Assembly: GCA_900551445.1 (NCBI GenBank)
Contig: URWA01000027.1
Span: 1 to 40,667, forward strand
Length of the DNA: 40,667 bases
DNA from: an uncultured Bacteroides sp.
GTDB lineage: Bacteria; Bacteroidota; Bacteroidia; Bacteroidales; Bacteroidaceae
Direction of reading: 5' to 3'
Both the position numbers and the translations under genes were made by a program. A model generated the notes under the pieces. It was not told where the DNA came from, ran no database searches, and saw nothing but the letters and a program-made list of their open reading frames with translations. Below, piece by piece: positions 1-7,146 of the stretch; the stretch's first letter is position 1, and every line of letters begins with the position of its first letter.

Positions 1-112
1 CCAACTACCTTTGCTGCGATCAAGCCCTGGAGGATTCGAAGGGAGCTGGCCGTATGGGACTTACCCGTTTTCAATCTGTTTTTCGAGTGACACCGTACAA
101 GTGTTTCTCGAT
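1..112 (-). ncRNA. ffs: Signal recognition particle RNA (4.5S-like), 3' end cut by window edge
   Basis: Read on the minus strand, this segment contains CCAGGGC, a six-base loop TTGATC, then GCAGCAAAGG. This aligns without gaps to the SRP helix 8 core of other bacteria (CAGGGC-CGGAAG-GCAGCAAGG). The outer arms CCAGCT and AGTTGG pair completely and close the helix as SRP domain IV does. Upstream, CCCG/CGGG, CAATC/GATTG and CGAG/CTCG can form a further 5' stem. A strong Bacteroides-type promoter sits just upstream, and no convincing protein is encoded. SRP RNA binds Ffh and targets membrane proteins to the translocon. The 5' end near 112 is inferred from the promoter; the 3' part lies before base 1. 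The apical loop departs from the usual GGAA, so the call rests on the asymmetric-loop sequence and the pairing. Confidence 0.65.
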
Positions 113-120
113 TGCGGGTG

Positions 121-152
121 CAAAGGTAGGTATTTTTTCCGAATACACAATA
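121..152 (-). promoter_or_regulatory. Bacteroides-type promoter for the SRP RNA
   Basis: On the minus strand a -7 box TACCTTTG (121-128) is preceded by TTG (148-150) at a spacing of 19 bases. This matches the primary sigma factor consensus of Bacteroides, and transcription would start near 112-115. Confidence 0.7.
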
Positions 153-233
153 CCTACGCGAAAAAAAATGCTCAAAAAAGGAAAGATACATGATTTTTCA
201 ATCTTTTATATACCACAGCTCACCGAAAAAGAC

Positions 234-241
234 TACTTTTG
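234..241 (+). promoter_or_regulatory. -7 box for the DUF4199-ApbE operon
   Basis: TACTTTTG matches TAnnTTTG and lies 23 bases before the ATG at 265. No clear TTG is present about 20 bases upstream, so the promoter is only half supported. Confidence 0.5.
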
Positions 242-264
242 TAACCACTAACAAACTTTTTTAT

Positions 265-795
265 ATGACAACAGAAAGACCAATCACCCTACAGGAATAT
301 GCCATGCGGTTCGGAACTTACATGGGACTGTTCTGGATTTTCAAATTCATTTTTCTCCCCATCGGATTTTCCATACCGTTGCTTCAGCTACTGTTTATCC
401 TGATGACGCTTTTTGTTCCTATACTGGGCTACATCTATACCCGCCGCTACCGTAACCAGTACCGTGAAGGCAGCCTTTCCTTTACTCAGGCCTTCAGTTT
501 CTGCTTTCTGATGTATCTCTTTGCCTCCATTCTGGTCGCACTGGCCCATTATGTGTACTTCCGTTTCATCGACCAGGGTTATTTATTAAATACGTATTTG
601 GACCAACTGGATAATATAAAAGATTCCGTCAGTGGAGACATGAAGGTTTCTGTAGAACAACTCATCAGCAGCTTTGAAGTCATTTCATCACTTACTCCCC
701 TGCAACTGACTTTCCAACTGCTCTCACAGAATTTCTTCTATGGAATCCTGTTGTCTATTCCGACGGCCCTGCTGACCATGAAAAAAAAGAATTAA
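265..795 (+). CDS. DUF4199 family membrane protein
   Basis: A 176-residue integral membrane protein with four hydrophobic stretches (about residues 15-33, 37-58, 78-100 and near 150-170). The size, topology and place directly before a membrane-anchored family 2 glycosyltransferase are typical of DUF4199 proteins in Bacteroidota. No catalytic motif is visible and no function is known to me. I chose the ATG at 265 because an upstream in-frame extension from 190 would put a poorly conserved stretch before the first membrane segment and would include the -7 box. It is the first gene of a compact operon and ends 18 bases before the next gene. Identification is by overall character and context, not by a signature motif. 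Confidence 0.8.
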   Translation: MTTERPITLQEYAMRFGTYMGLFWIFKFIFLPIGFSIPLLQLLFILMTLFVPILGYIYTRRYRNQYREGSLSFTQAFSFCFLMYLFASILVALAHYVYFRFIDQGYLLNTYLDQLDNIKDSVSGDMKVSVEQLISSFEVISSLTPLQLTFQLLSQNFFYGILLSIPTALLTMKKKN

Positions 796-813
796 TCGAT
801 TAGAAATAAAAAT

Positions 814-1764
814 ATGGATATATCTGTAGTCGTACCTCTCTATAACGAAGAGGAATCCTTACCCGAATTGTATGCTTGGATTGAACGCGTCATGTACGCC
901 CACCACTTTACGTATGAAGTCATTTTCGTGAACGACGGCAGCACGGACCACTCTTGGCAAGTCATCGAAGAACTCAGCCGGAAGTCAAAGGAAGTGAAAG
1001 GCATCAAGTTCCGCCGCAATTACGGCAAATCGCCTGCCTTGTTCTGCGGATTCGAGAAAGCCGAGGGAGATGTGGTCATCACCATGGATGCAGACTTACA
1101 GGACAGCCCGGACGAAATTCCGGAACTGTACCGCATGATTACAGAAGAAGGATACGACCTGGTTTCCGGATGGAAACAAAAACGCTACGACCCATTGTCG
1201 AAGACCATTCCGACCAAGTTGTTCAATGCGACGGCACGCGCCGTTTCGGGCATACACAACCTGCACGATTTCAACTGCGGACTGAAAGCTTACCGCAAGG
1301 ACGTGGTGAAAAACATCGAAGTGTACGGCGAAATGCACCGGTATATCCCCTATCTGGCCAAGAATGCAGGTTTTACCCGCATCGGTGAAAAAGTGGTACA
1401 CCATCAGGCCCGCAAATACGGAAAAACGAAATTCGGTCTGAACCGCTTTGTGAACGGCTATTTGGACTTGCTGTCGCTCTGGTTCCTTTCGACCTTTGGA
1501 GTGAAACCCATGCACATTTTCGGCTTTTTGGGTTCCATCATGTTTATGCTGGGATTCATCGCCGTCGTTGTCATAGGTGCCAATAAATTATACGACATGT
1601 ATTGCGGAAACCCTTACCGTCTGGTCACGGAGAGTCCCTATTTCTATCTGGCCCTGACCACCATGATTCTGGGCACCCAGCTTTTCCTGGCCGGATTCAT
1701 CGGTGAACTGATTGCACGCAATTCGCCGGAAAGAAACAAATATCAAATCGAGAAAGAACTTTAA
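814..1764 (+). CDS. Membrane-anchored family 2 glycosyltransferase (DPM1/GtrB-like)
   Basis: A 316-residue protein with a GT-A domain (about residues 1-215) and two C-terminal membrane helices (about 235-260 and 270-300). Visible motifs are VVPLYNEEESLP at the N terminus, NDGSTD for nucleotide-sugar binding, and the metal-binding DADLQD. The layout matches polyprenyl-phosphate glycosyltransferases, which move a sugar from a nucleotide donor to undecaprenyl phosphate at the inner face of the cytoplasmic membrane. The sugar cannot be told from sequence. The stop codon overlaps the next gene's ATG by one base (TAATG), so translation is probably coupled. The neighbouring DUF4199 protein may be a partner, which is inference from conserved adjacency. 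Confidence 0.9.
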   Translation: MDISVVVPLYNEEESLPELYAWIERVMYAHHFTYEVIFVNDGSTDHSWQVIEELSRKSKEVKGIKFRRNYGKSPALFCGFEKAEGDVVITMDADLQDSPDEIPELYRMITEEGYDLVSGWKQKRYDPLSKTIPTKLFNATARAVSGIHNLHDFNCGLKAYRKDVVKNIEVYGEMHRYIPYLAKNAGFTRIGEKVVHHQARKYGKTKFGLNRFVNGYLDLLSLWFLSTFGVKPMHIFGFLGSIMFMLGFIAVVVIGANKLYDMYCGNPYRLVTESPYFYLALTTMILGTQLFLAGFIGELIARNSPERNKYQIEKEL

Positions 1765-2267
1765 TGATGAAAAAACTACCGATTGTATTCAGCCTGCTCC
1801 TGCTGACAGTCATCTCCTTCTTCCCGGCCTGCGAAGTGGAAAACTGTCCGCCCAACGCTTTGGCGTATGCACAGTTTAATTTCGTGGACCAATACGGAAG
1901 ATCGGTAAAATACACAGACACGCTGACTGTCATTGGACAATTACAAACGGCTGACACCCTCATCTATGATACGTTGATCAATAAATCGACCAATACGAGT
2001 ACGCTGAGCCTTCCCCTCAGTTATGGGGAGCAGACCCGTTTCATTTTCCAGTACAGCAACCGGCAGCGGGACATCATTACGGTCAACCACCGCAACATCC
2101 CTTATTTCATCAACCTGGACTGCGGCACCATGATGTTCTACGAGGTTACCAGTGCAGAAGCTACCACCCGTATGCTTGATTCACTCGTCATCACCAACCC
2201 GAACATAGACAATTATGAAAAAGAGAATTTCAAGATATATTTCACGGTTACTGCTACTGATGAGTAG
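1764..2267 (+). CDS. DUF6452 family lipoprotein
   Basis: A 167-residue predicted lipoprotein: a short basic start, a hydrophobic run, then a Cys in the context FFPAC near residue 23. The remainder is rich in Thr and Tyr and looks like a beta-sheet domain facing the periplasm or surface. I recognise it as a DUF6452 protein, which in Bacteroidales usually precedes a DUF6048 gene, as here. Function is unknown. Translation can start at 1764 or at a second ATG at 1767. Its last 53 bases overlap the start of the following gene in another frame. Confidence 0.75.
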   Translation: MMKKLPIVFSLLLLTVISFFPACEVENCPPNALAYAQFNFVDQYGRSVKYTDTLTVIGQLQTADTLIYDTLINKSTNTSTLSLPLSYGEQTRFIFQYSNRQRDIITVNHRNIPYFINLDCGTMMFYEVTSAEATTRMLDSLVITNPNIDNYEKENFKIYFTVTATDE

Positions 2268-2961
2268 CCTCCTTTTCTGTGGGTCCTTATGGGCACAGCG
2301 GCCGGGAGCTCACAAGGCACAGCCGATACAGATAAAAAAAGAGGAAGCGAAAAAAGCTGAACCGACAGAAAATGTACCTCTCTACCAAGGCACAAGCATC
2401 GGAGTGGAAATCGCCGGCATCGGGAGCTATCTGCTGGGGAGCGATATTCTGAACAGTGAAGTCTCGATACAAGCCAATTTAAAAAACCGCTTTCTTCCCG
2501 TAGTGGAAGTGGGATACGGAAAAGCAGATGCGATAAACGATGCCAACAACCTGCACTACAAGACCTCCGCACCTTATTTCCGGGTGGGTATGGATTACAA
2601 CGTGTTTTACAAAAAGCCGCACCTTCCTGGCTACTTGTACGTAGGACTCCGTTACGGCATGACCTCGTTCAGCTACGATGTGAATGGCCCCAACATGACC
2701 GACCCGAACTATGGAGGAGAAGTCTCTTATCCTTTCTCCTATTCCGGTTTGAAGAGTAATGCCAGCTGGCTGGAAGGAGTGCTCGGGCTCAAAGTAAAAA
2801 TCTACAAAGGCTTCTGTATGGGCTGGAGTGTGAGATACAAAATGAGAATGAGCATAAAAAATCATGAAAATTCCGTACCATGGTATGTGCCTGGATTCGG
2901 GAAAAATGCCAGCAGCAGTTTCAACCTGATGTATAATCTCATTTACAACTTACCTTTCTGA
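2215..2961 (+). CDS. DUF6048 family outer-membrane-like protein
   Basis: A 248-residue protein with a cleavable signal peptide ending near WAQ at residue 27. It then has a Lys-rich linker and a long stretch of alternating Tyr/Gly-rich strands typical of small outer-membrane beta-barrels, ending with an aromatic residue (LPF). It corresponds to DUF6048, found after DUF6452 in this phylum. The ATG at 2215 lies inside the previous gene. It is preferred because a later start at 2260 would leave a signal peptide without its positively charged N region. The pair may be a lipoprotein plus barrel complex, but that is inference. Confidence 0.75.
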   Translation: MKKRISRYISRLLLLMSSLLFCGSLWAQRPGAHKAQPIQIKKEEAKKAEPTENVPLYQGTSIGVEIAGIGSYLLGSDILNSEVSIQANLKNRFLPVVEVGYGKADAINDANNLHYKTSAPYFRVGMDYNVFYKKPHLPGYLYVGLRYGMTSFSYDVNGPNMTDPNYGGEVSYPFSYSGLKSNASWLEGVLGLKVKIYKGFCMGWSVRYKMRMSIKNHENSVPWYVPGFGKNASSSFNLMYNLIYNLPF

Positions 2962-2966
2962 TTTTC

Positions 2967-3539
2967 ATGAACTTAATTGAAACAATTCTATTGTCTGTCA
3001 GTCTGGCCATTGACTGTTTTACCGTATCGGTCACCAGTGGAATCATTCTGCACCGTATCCGCTGGGGTACCTTTTTAAGAATGGCCTTTTTCTTCGGACT
3101 GTTCCAGGCGATGATGCCTTTTCTGGGATGGTTGGGTGCCAGCCGTTTCCAGCATCTGATTGAAGCATACGACCATTGGATTGCTTTTGCCCTGCTGGCC
3201 TTTCTAGGAATCCGGATGATACGGGCGCAGTTCAAGGAGGAAGAAACCGCTTCGTTCAATCCTACCAGCCTGAAAGTGACACTGGCCCTGGCGGTAGCTA
3301 CCAGTATCGACGCACTGGCCATCGGTATTTCGTTTGCTTTTGCCGGACTCACAAAGATAGAAGACCTGGGGATGCCACTGACCAGCATCGGACTGGCCTC
3401 TTTCATCCTCTCACTGGCAGGAAGCCTCATCGGAGTCTTCTTCGGCAAACGCTTCCACCTGCGCGTGGAAATCTTCGGCGGTCTGGTACTGATTGGTATC
3501 GGCATTAAGATTCTAATAGAACATTTATTCTTACAATAA
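2967..3539 (+). CDS. mntP: Manganese efflux pump MntP
   Basis: A 190-residue protein of six membrane segments arranged as two similar halves, the normal size for MntP (formerly YebN/DUF204). Each half carries an acidic motif in a membrane helix: SLAIDCFTVS near residue 15 and ATSIDALAIGIS near residue 113. These Asp residues are those used for Mn2+ export in the family. It follows the DUF6048 gene after 5 bases and precedes apbE by 3 bases, so it is in the operon. No manganese riboswitch is seen near it, and regulation probably comes from the operon promoter. Confidence 0.93.
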   Translation: MNLIETILLSVSLAIDCFTVSVTSGIILHRIRWGTFLRMAFFFGLFQAMMPFLGWLGASRFQHLIEAYDHWIAFALLAFLGIRMIRAQFKEEETASFNPTSLKVTLALAVATSIDALAIGISFAFAGLTKIEDLGMPLTSIGLASFILSLAGSLIGVFFGKRFHLRVEIFGGLVLIGIGIKILIEHLFLQ

Positions 3540-3542
3540 CTC

Positions 3543-4556
3543 ATGAACAAGAACAAACTGAAATGGCAAGTACCTTTCCTCATTCTGCTCATTGTAGGAA
3601 CCGTACTGATTCTGAGAAAACAATCGCCTTATCAGACCGACCAAGGTCTGGTGTTCGGCACCGTTTATAAAATCACTTACCAGTCGTCGGAAAACCTGAA
3701 AGACGAGATTGAAAAGGAATTGCAGAAGGTCGACAATTCCTTGTCTCCATTCAACAAGCAGTCGGTCATCACGCACATCAATCAGAATACAGACCTGCAT
3801 GCCGACAGCCTGTTTGTCTACGTGTTCAATCTGGCCAAAGAAGTATCTAACAATACCGGAAAGGCGTACGATGTGACAGTGGCTCCGTTAGTCAATGCCT
3901 GGGGATTTGGCTTCAAACACTCCCAGTTTCCCGACTCGCTGACCATCGACAGCCTGCGCCAGTTTGTAGGCATCGATAAAGTCCAGCTGAATGTAGACGG
4001 AGAAGTCGTCAAGTCCGACCCGCGCATGATGCTCGATTTCAGCTCCATTGCCAAAGGTTTCGGAGTGGACTGCGTAGCCCGTCTGTTCGACCGAAAAGGC
4101 ATCAAGAACTATATGATTGACATCGGTGGAGAACTGGTCATGAAAGGACAGAATGCCAAGATGGAGACCTGGCGGATTGGGGTCAACAAACCGATTGACG
4201 ACTCCTTGTCTGTCAATCAGGAATTGCAGACCATTCTGGAAATTACCGATGCCGGTATGGCCACATCGGGCAACTACCGCAACTTCTACTACAAGGACGG
4301 AAAGAAATATGCACATACCATCGACCCACGTACGGGCTATCCGGTGCAACACAATATCCTTTCCTCGACCGTCATTGCCAAGAACTGCGCCACAGCCGAT
4401 GCCTACGCCACCGCTTTCATGGTACTGGGATTGGATTCTGCCAAGGCCGTCTGCGACACTCATCCCGAGTTGGATGCCTATTTCATTTATACAGACAAGA
4501 ATGGGAAACTACAGACTTATTCCACAGAGGGCATGAAGAAATACATGCGGAATTAA
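3543..4556 (+). CDS. apbE: FAD:protein FMN transferase ApbE
   Basis: A 337-residue protein with one N-terminal membrane anchor (about residues 9-25) instead of the lipobox found in many ApbE proteins, then the ApbE domain. Recognisable pieces are SLSPFNKQSVITHIN near residue 60, DFSSIAKGFGVD, IDIGGELVMKG, and the C-terminal HTIDPRTGYP and NCATADAYATAFMVLG stretches that form the FAD and metal site. The enzyme attaches FMN to Thr or Ser of periplasmic flavoproteins such as the Nqr and Rnf subunits. No obvious FMN-accepting protein is encoded in the window, so its client is elsewhere. It is the last gene of the operon and is followed by a strong terminator. Confidence 0.93.
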   Translation: MNKNKLKWQVPFLILLIVGTVLILRKQSPYQTDQGLVFGTVYKITYQSSENLKDEIEKELQKVDNSLSPFNKQSVITHINQNTDLHADSLFVYVFNLAKEVSNNTGKAYDVTVAPLVNAWGFGFKHSQFPDSLTIDSLRQFVGIDKVQLNVDGEVVKSDPRMMLDFSSIAKGFGVDCVARLFDRKGIKNYMIDIGGELVMKGQNAKMETWRIGVNKPIDDSLSVNQELQTILEITDAGMATSGNYRNFYYKDGKKYAHTIDPRTGYPVQHNILSSTVIAKNCATADAYATAFMVLGLDSAKAVCDTHPELDAYFIYTDKNGKLQTYSTEGMKKYMRN

Positions 4557-4584
4557 AAAAGACCTTGTTCAAGGGAAGATATAA

Positions 4585-4624
4585 AAAATGCCGGAACGTA
4601 AAGAAGTACGCTCCGGCATTTTCT
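4585..4624. terminator. Rho-independent terminator between convergent genes
   Basis: The arms ATGCCGGA and TCCGGCAT, extended by CGTA/TACG, enclose a six-base loop. A-rich and T-rich flanks make it usable from both strands: it ends the apbE operon and can end the EamA transcript from the other side. Confidence 0.85.
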
Positions 4625-4678
4625 ATTTTATCAGAATACTCTCTCCGAGCAAAAGCATCCGCACAATTTCCTTTTCTC

Positions 4679-4744
4679 AGTACTCCTTAGGAAGTACTGC
4701 AGTACTGCTGGGAAAGTACCAGAGTACTGACAGAGAAGTACTGA
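4679..4744. repeat. Three tandem 22-bp repeats built on AGTACT palindromes
   Basis: AGTACT occurs at 4679, 4693, 4701, 4723 and 4737, with AGTACC at 4715. The start-to-start spacings are 14, 8, 14, 8 and 14, which gives three 22-bp units at 4679-4700, 4701-4722 and 4723-4744. Each unit carries two self-complementary hexamers. The array lies between the apbE terminator and the end of the EamA gene, so it would be in the 3' untranslated part of the EamA message. I do not recognise a known element. Confidence 0.85.
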
Positions 4745-4778
4745 CGCAACTTCCAATCGTCGCATAAAGGCCATGAAA

Positions 4779-5684
4779 TTATCCCAGCACATTTCCCAAG
4801 TAGAGGAAGAACATTCCAATCAGCACCAGAATCAAATCGACCACCTTGCTCTTCAGGTTCTTCTCCCGGAAAATCATGGCTCCAAACAGGAAAGAAACCA
4901 CCACGCTTCCCCGTCGTACCATAGACACGATGGAAATCATGGCTCCGTCCATCCCCAAGGCATAGAAATACACAAAATCGGCAGCCGACAAGAAGACAGA
5001 AATCAGAATGATACACCAATCCCAATGGAACGGCGTACTATGTTTCCGCTTGGGCCACCACAAGAACATCAATACTCCTCCCATCAGAAAAAGCTGATAC
5101 ACATTATACCATGCCTGGACAATCATGTTATTGAAACGTCCCATCAGGTACTTGTCGTACAACCCGCTTACCGCTCCCAGCACAGCTGCCAGTACGACAA
5201 ACCAAATCCACTTGTCGTGCTTGAAGTCAATACCTTCCTTCTTTCCCGAACGGCTCAACATAAAGAACGAGATAATGGCCATCACTACCCCAATCCACTG
5301 GTACACATTCAGCCGCTCGCCGAATATCAGCAAGGCCCCCACCAGCGTCATGACCGGACGAGTCGCATTAATCGGCCCCACGATGGTCAACGGCAAATGC
5401 TTCATACCAAAATAGCCGAACGTCCACGAAGAAAGCACGATAAACGATTTCAGCAGAATGAACTTATGCACTTCCCAGCCCGCTGAAGGCACATAGAAAA
5501 TCGTATCCTTCAAGGTTTCCGGATGAAAGTACGAAATCAAAATAAACGGCAAGAAAATCAGACTTGAAAAAAGCGTATTCAGTCCCAGCACCGGCAGCAC
5601 CGCATTGTTTGACAATGATTTTTTCTTGAATACATCATAAAAGCCCAGCAACGCCGCTGAACAAAAAGCAAGTAATAACCACAT
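4779..5684 (-). CDS. EamA/DMT family transporter
   Basis: A 301-residue protein of ten hydrophobic segments in two five-helix halves, the usual form of drug/metabolite transporters with two EamA domains. The start of the second half is visible around residue 155 (FVVLAAVLGAVSGLYDKY). Such proteins move small metabolites across the cytoplasmic membrane; the substrate cannot be predicted. It is a single gene with its own promoter, convergent with the apbE operon. The ATG at 5684 lies 32 bases downstream of the -7 box, which fits. Confidence 0.88.
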   Translation of the reverse strand: MWLLLAFCSAALLGFYDVFKKKSLSNNAVLPVLGLNTLFSSLIFLPFILISYFHPETLKDTIFYVPSAGWEVHKFILLKSFIVLSSWTFGYFGMKHLPLTIVGPINATRPVMTLVGALLIFGERLNVYQWIGVVMAIISFFMLSRSGKKEGIDFKHDKWIWFVVLAAVLGAVSGLYDKYLMGRFNNMIVQAWYNVYQLFLMGGVLMFLWWPKRKHSTPFHWDWCIILISVFLSAADFVYFYALGMDGAMISIVSMVRRGSVVVSFLFGAMIFREKNLKSKVVDLILVLIGMFFLYLGNVLG

Positions 5685-5715
5685 GTTCCTTTACATTAAT
5701 TCGAATTACAGCTTG

Positions 5716-5746
5716 CAAAATTAGACAATAAAGCCGTGACCCGCAA
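5716..5746 (-). promoter_or_regulatory. Promoter of the EamA transporter gene
   Basis: On the minus strand TTG (5744-5746) and TAATTTTG (5716-5723) are separated by 20 bases, the Bacteroides consensus. The start codon is about 30 bases downstream. Confidence 0.7.
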
Positions 5747-5800
5747 GTTTCACCGGCAGAACCTTCCCTTCTTTTTCAAAAAGCCTTTCCTATAACCTGT

Positions 5801-7135
5801 TCAACCGTTCTTCTCGGGCAAGTCTGCACGCCGTGCAGGGAATGATATACGAAACCGCGTCAGTCCGTCCGGATACGTCCGCAAAGAGAATGCACACCCA
5901 TGACGGGTCAGCACTTCGCGGATAAAAATCAGTCCGATTCCTTGTCCGTGGGGCTTGGTAGAAAAGAACGGACTGAACAGTTTCGTTTCCACCTCCTTGG
6001 AGATACCTTTCCCCGTATCGGCTATTTCAAGCATGACCGGAGACACCGACGTACGAATGAAAATGTCACCCCCCTGTCCGATACTTTCTGCCGCATTCTT
6101 GATGATGTTCACCAGCACTTGTTCAAATAACACCGTATCCATCCATACCTTCGGGTTTTCAGCACACAGTTCATTGTGCAACGTAATCTGCCGCTCCCGA
6201 CAGATGGTTTCCATAAACATCCGGCAAGCAGTCACCCGATCATTCAATCGTACTTGCTCCAGACTCGGTTCCGGAATTTTCACCACATTGGCAAAATTGG
6301 TGATAAAACGGCTCATCCCCAGACAACGCTCCACACAAACCTTCATGACCTCCCGTAAATCGCCCGTCTCTTCTTCCAAGGTTTCCAGTGCATCTTCTAC
6401 CGTCTCCAAAGTAGAAGTAATGCCAGCCGTGGTATTGTTCACCTCATGAGCAATCATCCGAATCACTTTCTCATAGGCCTTTTTCTCTGCCTTGACCACC
6501 TCTGTTGTCAAACTCTCTATCAGCACAAACGGATGAGCAAATCCATGGTCCACAAATGAAAGCCGGGAACAACGGTAAATTTTGGCATCACTCAAACGAA
6601 TCGTATCGGTCGTATCTTTAGGCAAACGTGCTACCTCCTCTGCCAAAGGTGTATCCAGTTCCTCCAGCTGCTTTCCCATCAGTTCCTCGGCCGAAGTATA
6701 TCCTAAAAACCGTAAAGCCGCAGTATTCAGCATGGATATCTGTCCGTCGAAAGTCAGAATAATCACCCCCATGGGCGACACGTTAATCAGCAAATCCAGA
6801 AAGTGGTTCTGCTCCCGCAAACGCAGACGTTCATTCTTCAACTGATTCATCATTCGGTTGAACATCTCCACAATACGGTCAGCTTCAGCCTGTCCCACTG
6901 GCGCAAGTCGGCTGCTAAAATCCTGTTCACGCAGTAAATCCATTCCACTCGCAATGCTGTGGAGTGGTTTGATTACCTTCCAGTAAAAATAAAACAAGAC
7001 AATCAGACAGAAAGAAATCACGCCTTCTCCCACATACAAAAGCGGACTCTTTGCGTTCAAGGTAAACGACAGCAAGATGCCCCACGCCAATACCAGCAGC
7101 CCGCCTAATAGAAAAAACAAGGTACGCAGTCTCAT
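5801..7135 (-). CDS. Sensor histidine kinase (NtrY/NtrB-like) of the efflux operon
   Basis: A 444-residue membrane kinase. Two membrane helices lie at about residues 5-25 and 33-52 with almost no periplasmic loop, followed by a HAMP-like linker, a PAS domain (about 110-210), a dimerisation helix with the phospho-acceptor motif MIAHEVNN near residue 230, and an ATPase domain (ADTGKGIS, then FFSTKPHGQGIGL). HEVNN rather than HELRTP is typical of kinases paired with NtrC-type activators. It is the last gene of the operon, 11 bases after its response regulator. The tiny extracytoplasmic loop suggests it senses something in the membrane or through the cytoplasmic PAS domain; that is inference. Confidence 0.92.
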   Translation of the reverse strand: MRLRTLFFLLGGLLVLAWGILLSFTLNAKSPLLYVGEGVISFCLIVLFYFYWKVIKPLHSIASGMDLLREQDFSSRLAPVGQAEADRIVEMFNRMMNQLKNERLRLREQNHFLDLLINVSPMGVIILTFDGQISMLNTAALRFLGYTSAEELMGKQLEELDTPLAEEVARLPKDTTDTIRLSDAKIYRCSRLSFVDHGFAHPFVLIESLTTEVVKAEKKAYEKVIRMIAHEVNNTTAGITSTLETVEDALETLEEETGDLREVMKVCVERCLGMSRFITNFANVVKIPEPSLEQVRLNDRVTACRMFMETICRERQITLHNELCAENPKVWMDTVLFEQVLVNIIKNAAESIGQGGDIFIRTSVSPVMLEIADTGKGISKEVETKLFSPFFSTKPHGQGIGLIFIREVLTRHGCAFSLRTYPDGLTRFRISFPARRADLPEKNG

Positions 7136-7146
7136 AAGCCCTCCCG

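Noticed and set aside
11..251. Two short plus-strand open frames at the window start
   Set aside because: They run through the SRP RNA and its promoter on the other strand and have no protein-like features.
4679..4744. Attachment site or integron-like recombination site
   Set aside because: No integrase, no target duplication and no cassette boundary nearby; a simple tandem repeat explains the pattern.
4773..5486. Long plus-strand open frame opposite the EamA transporter gene
   Set aside because: It is rich in His and Gln as expected for a shadow of a hydrophobic gene, has no family resemblance, and the minus-strand frame is a clear transporter with a promoter.
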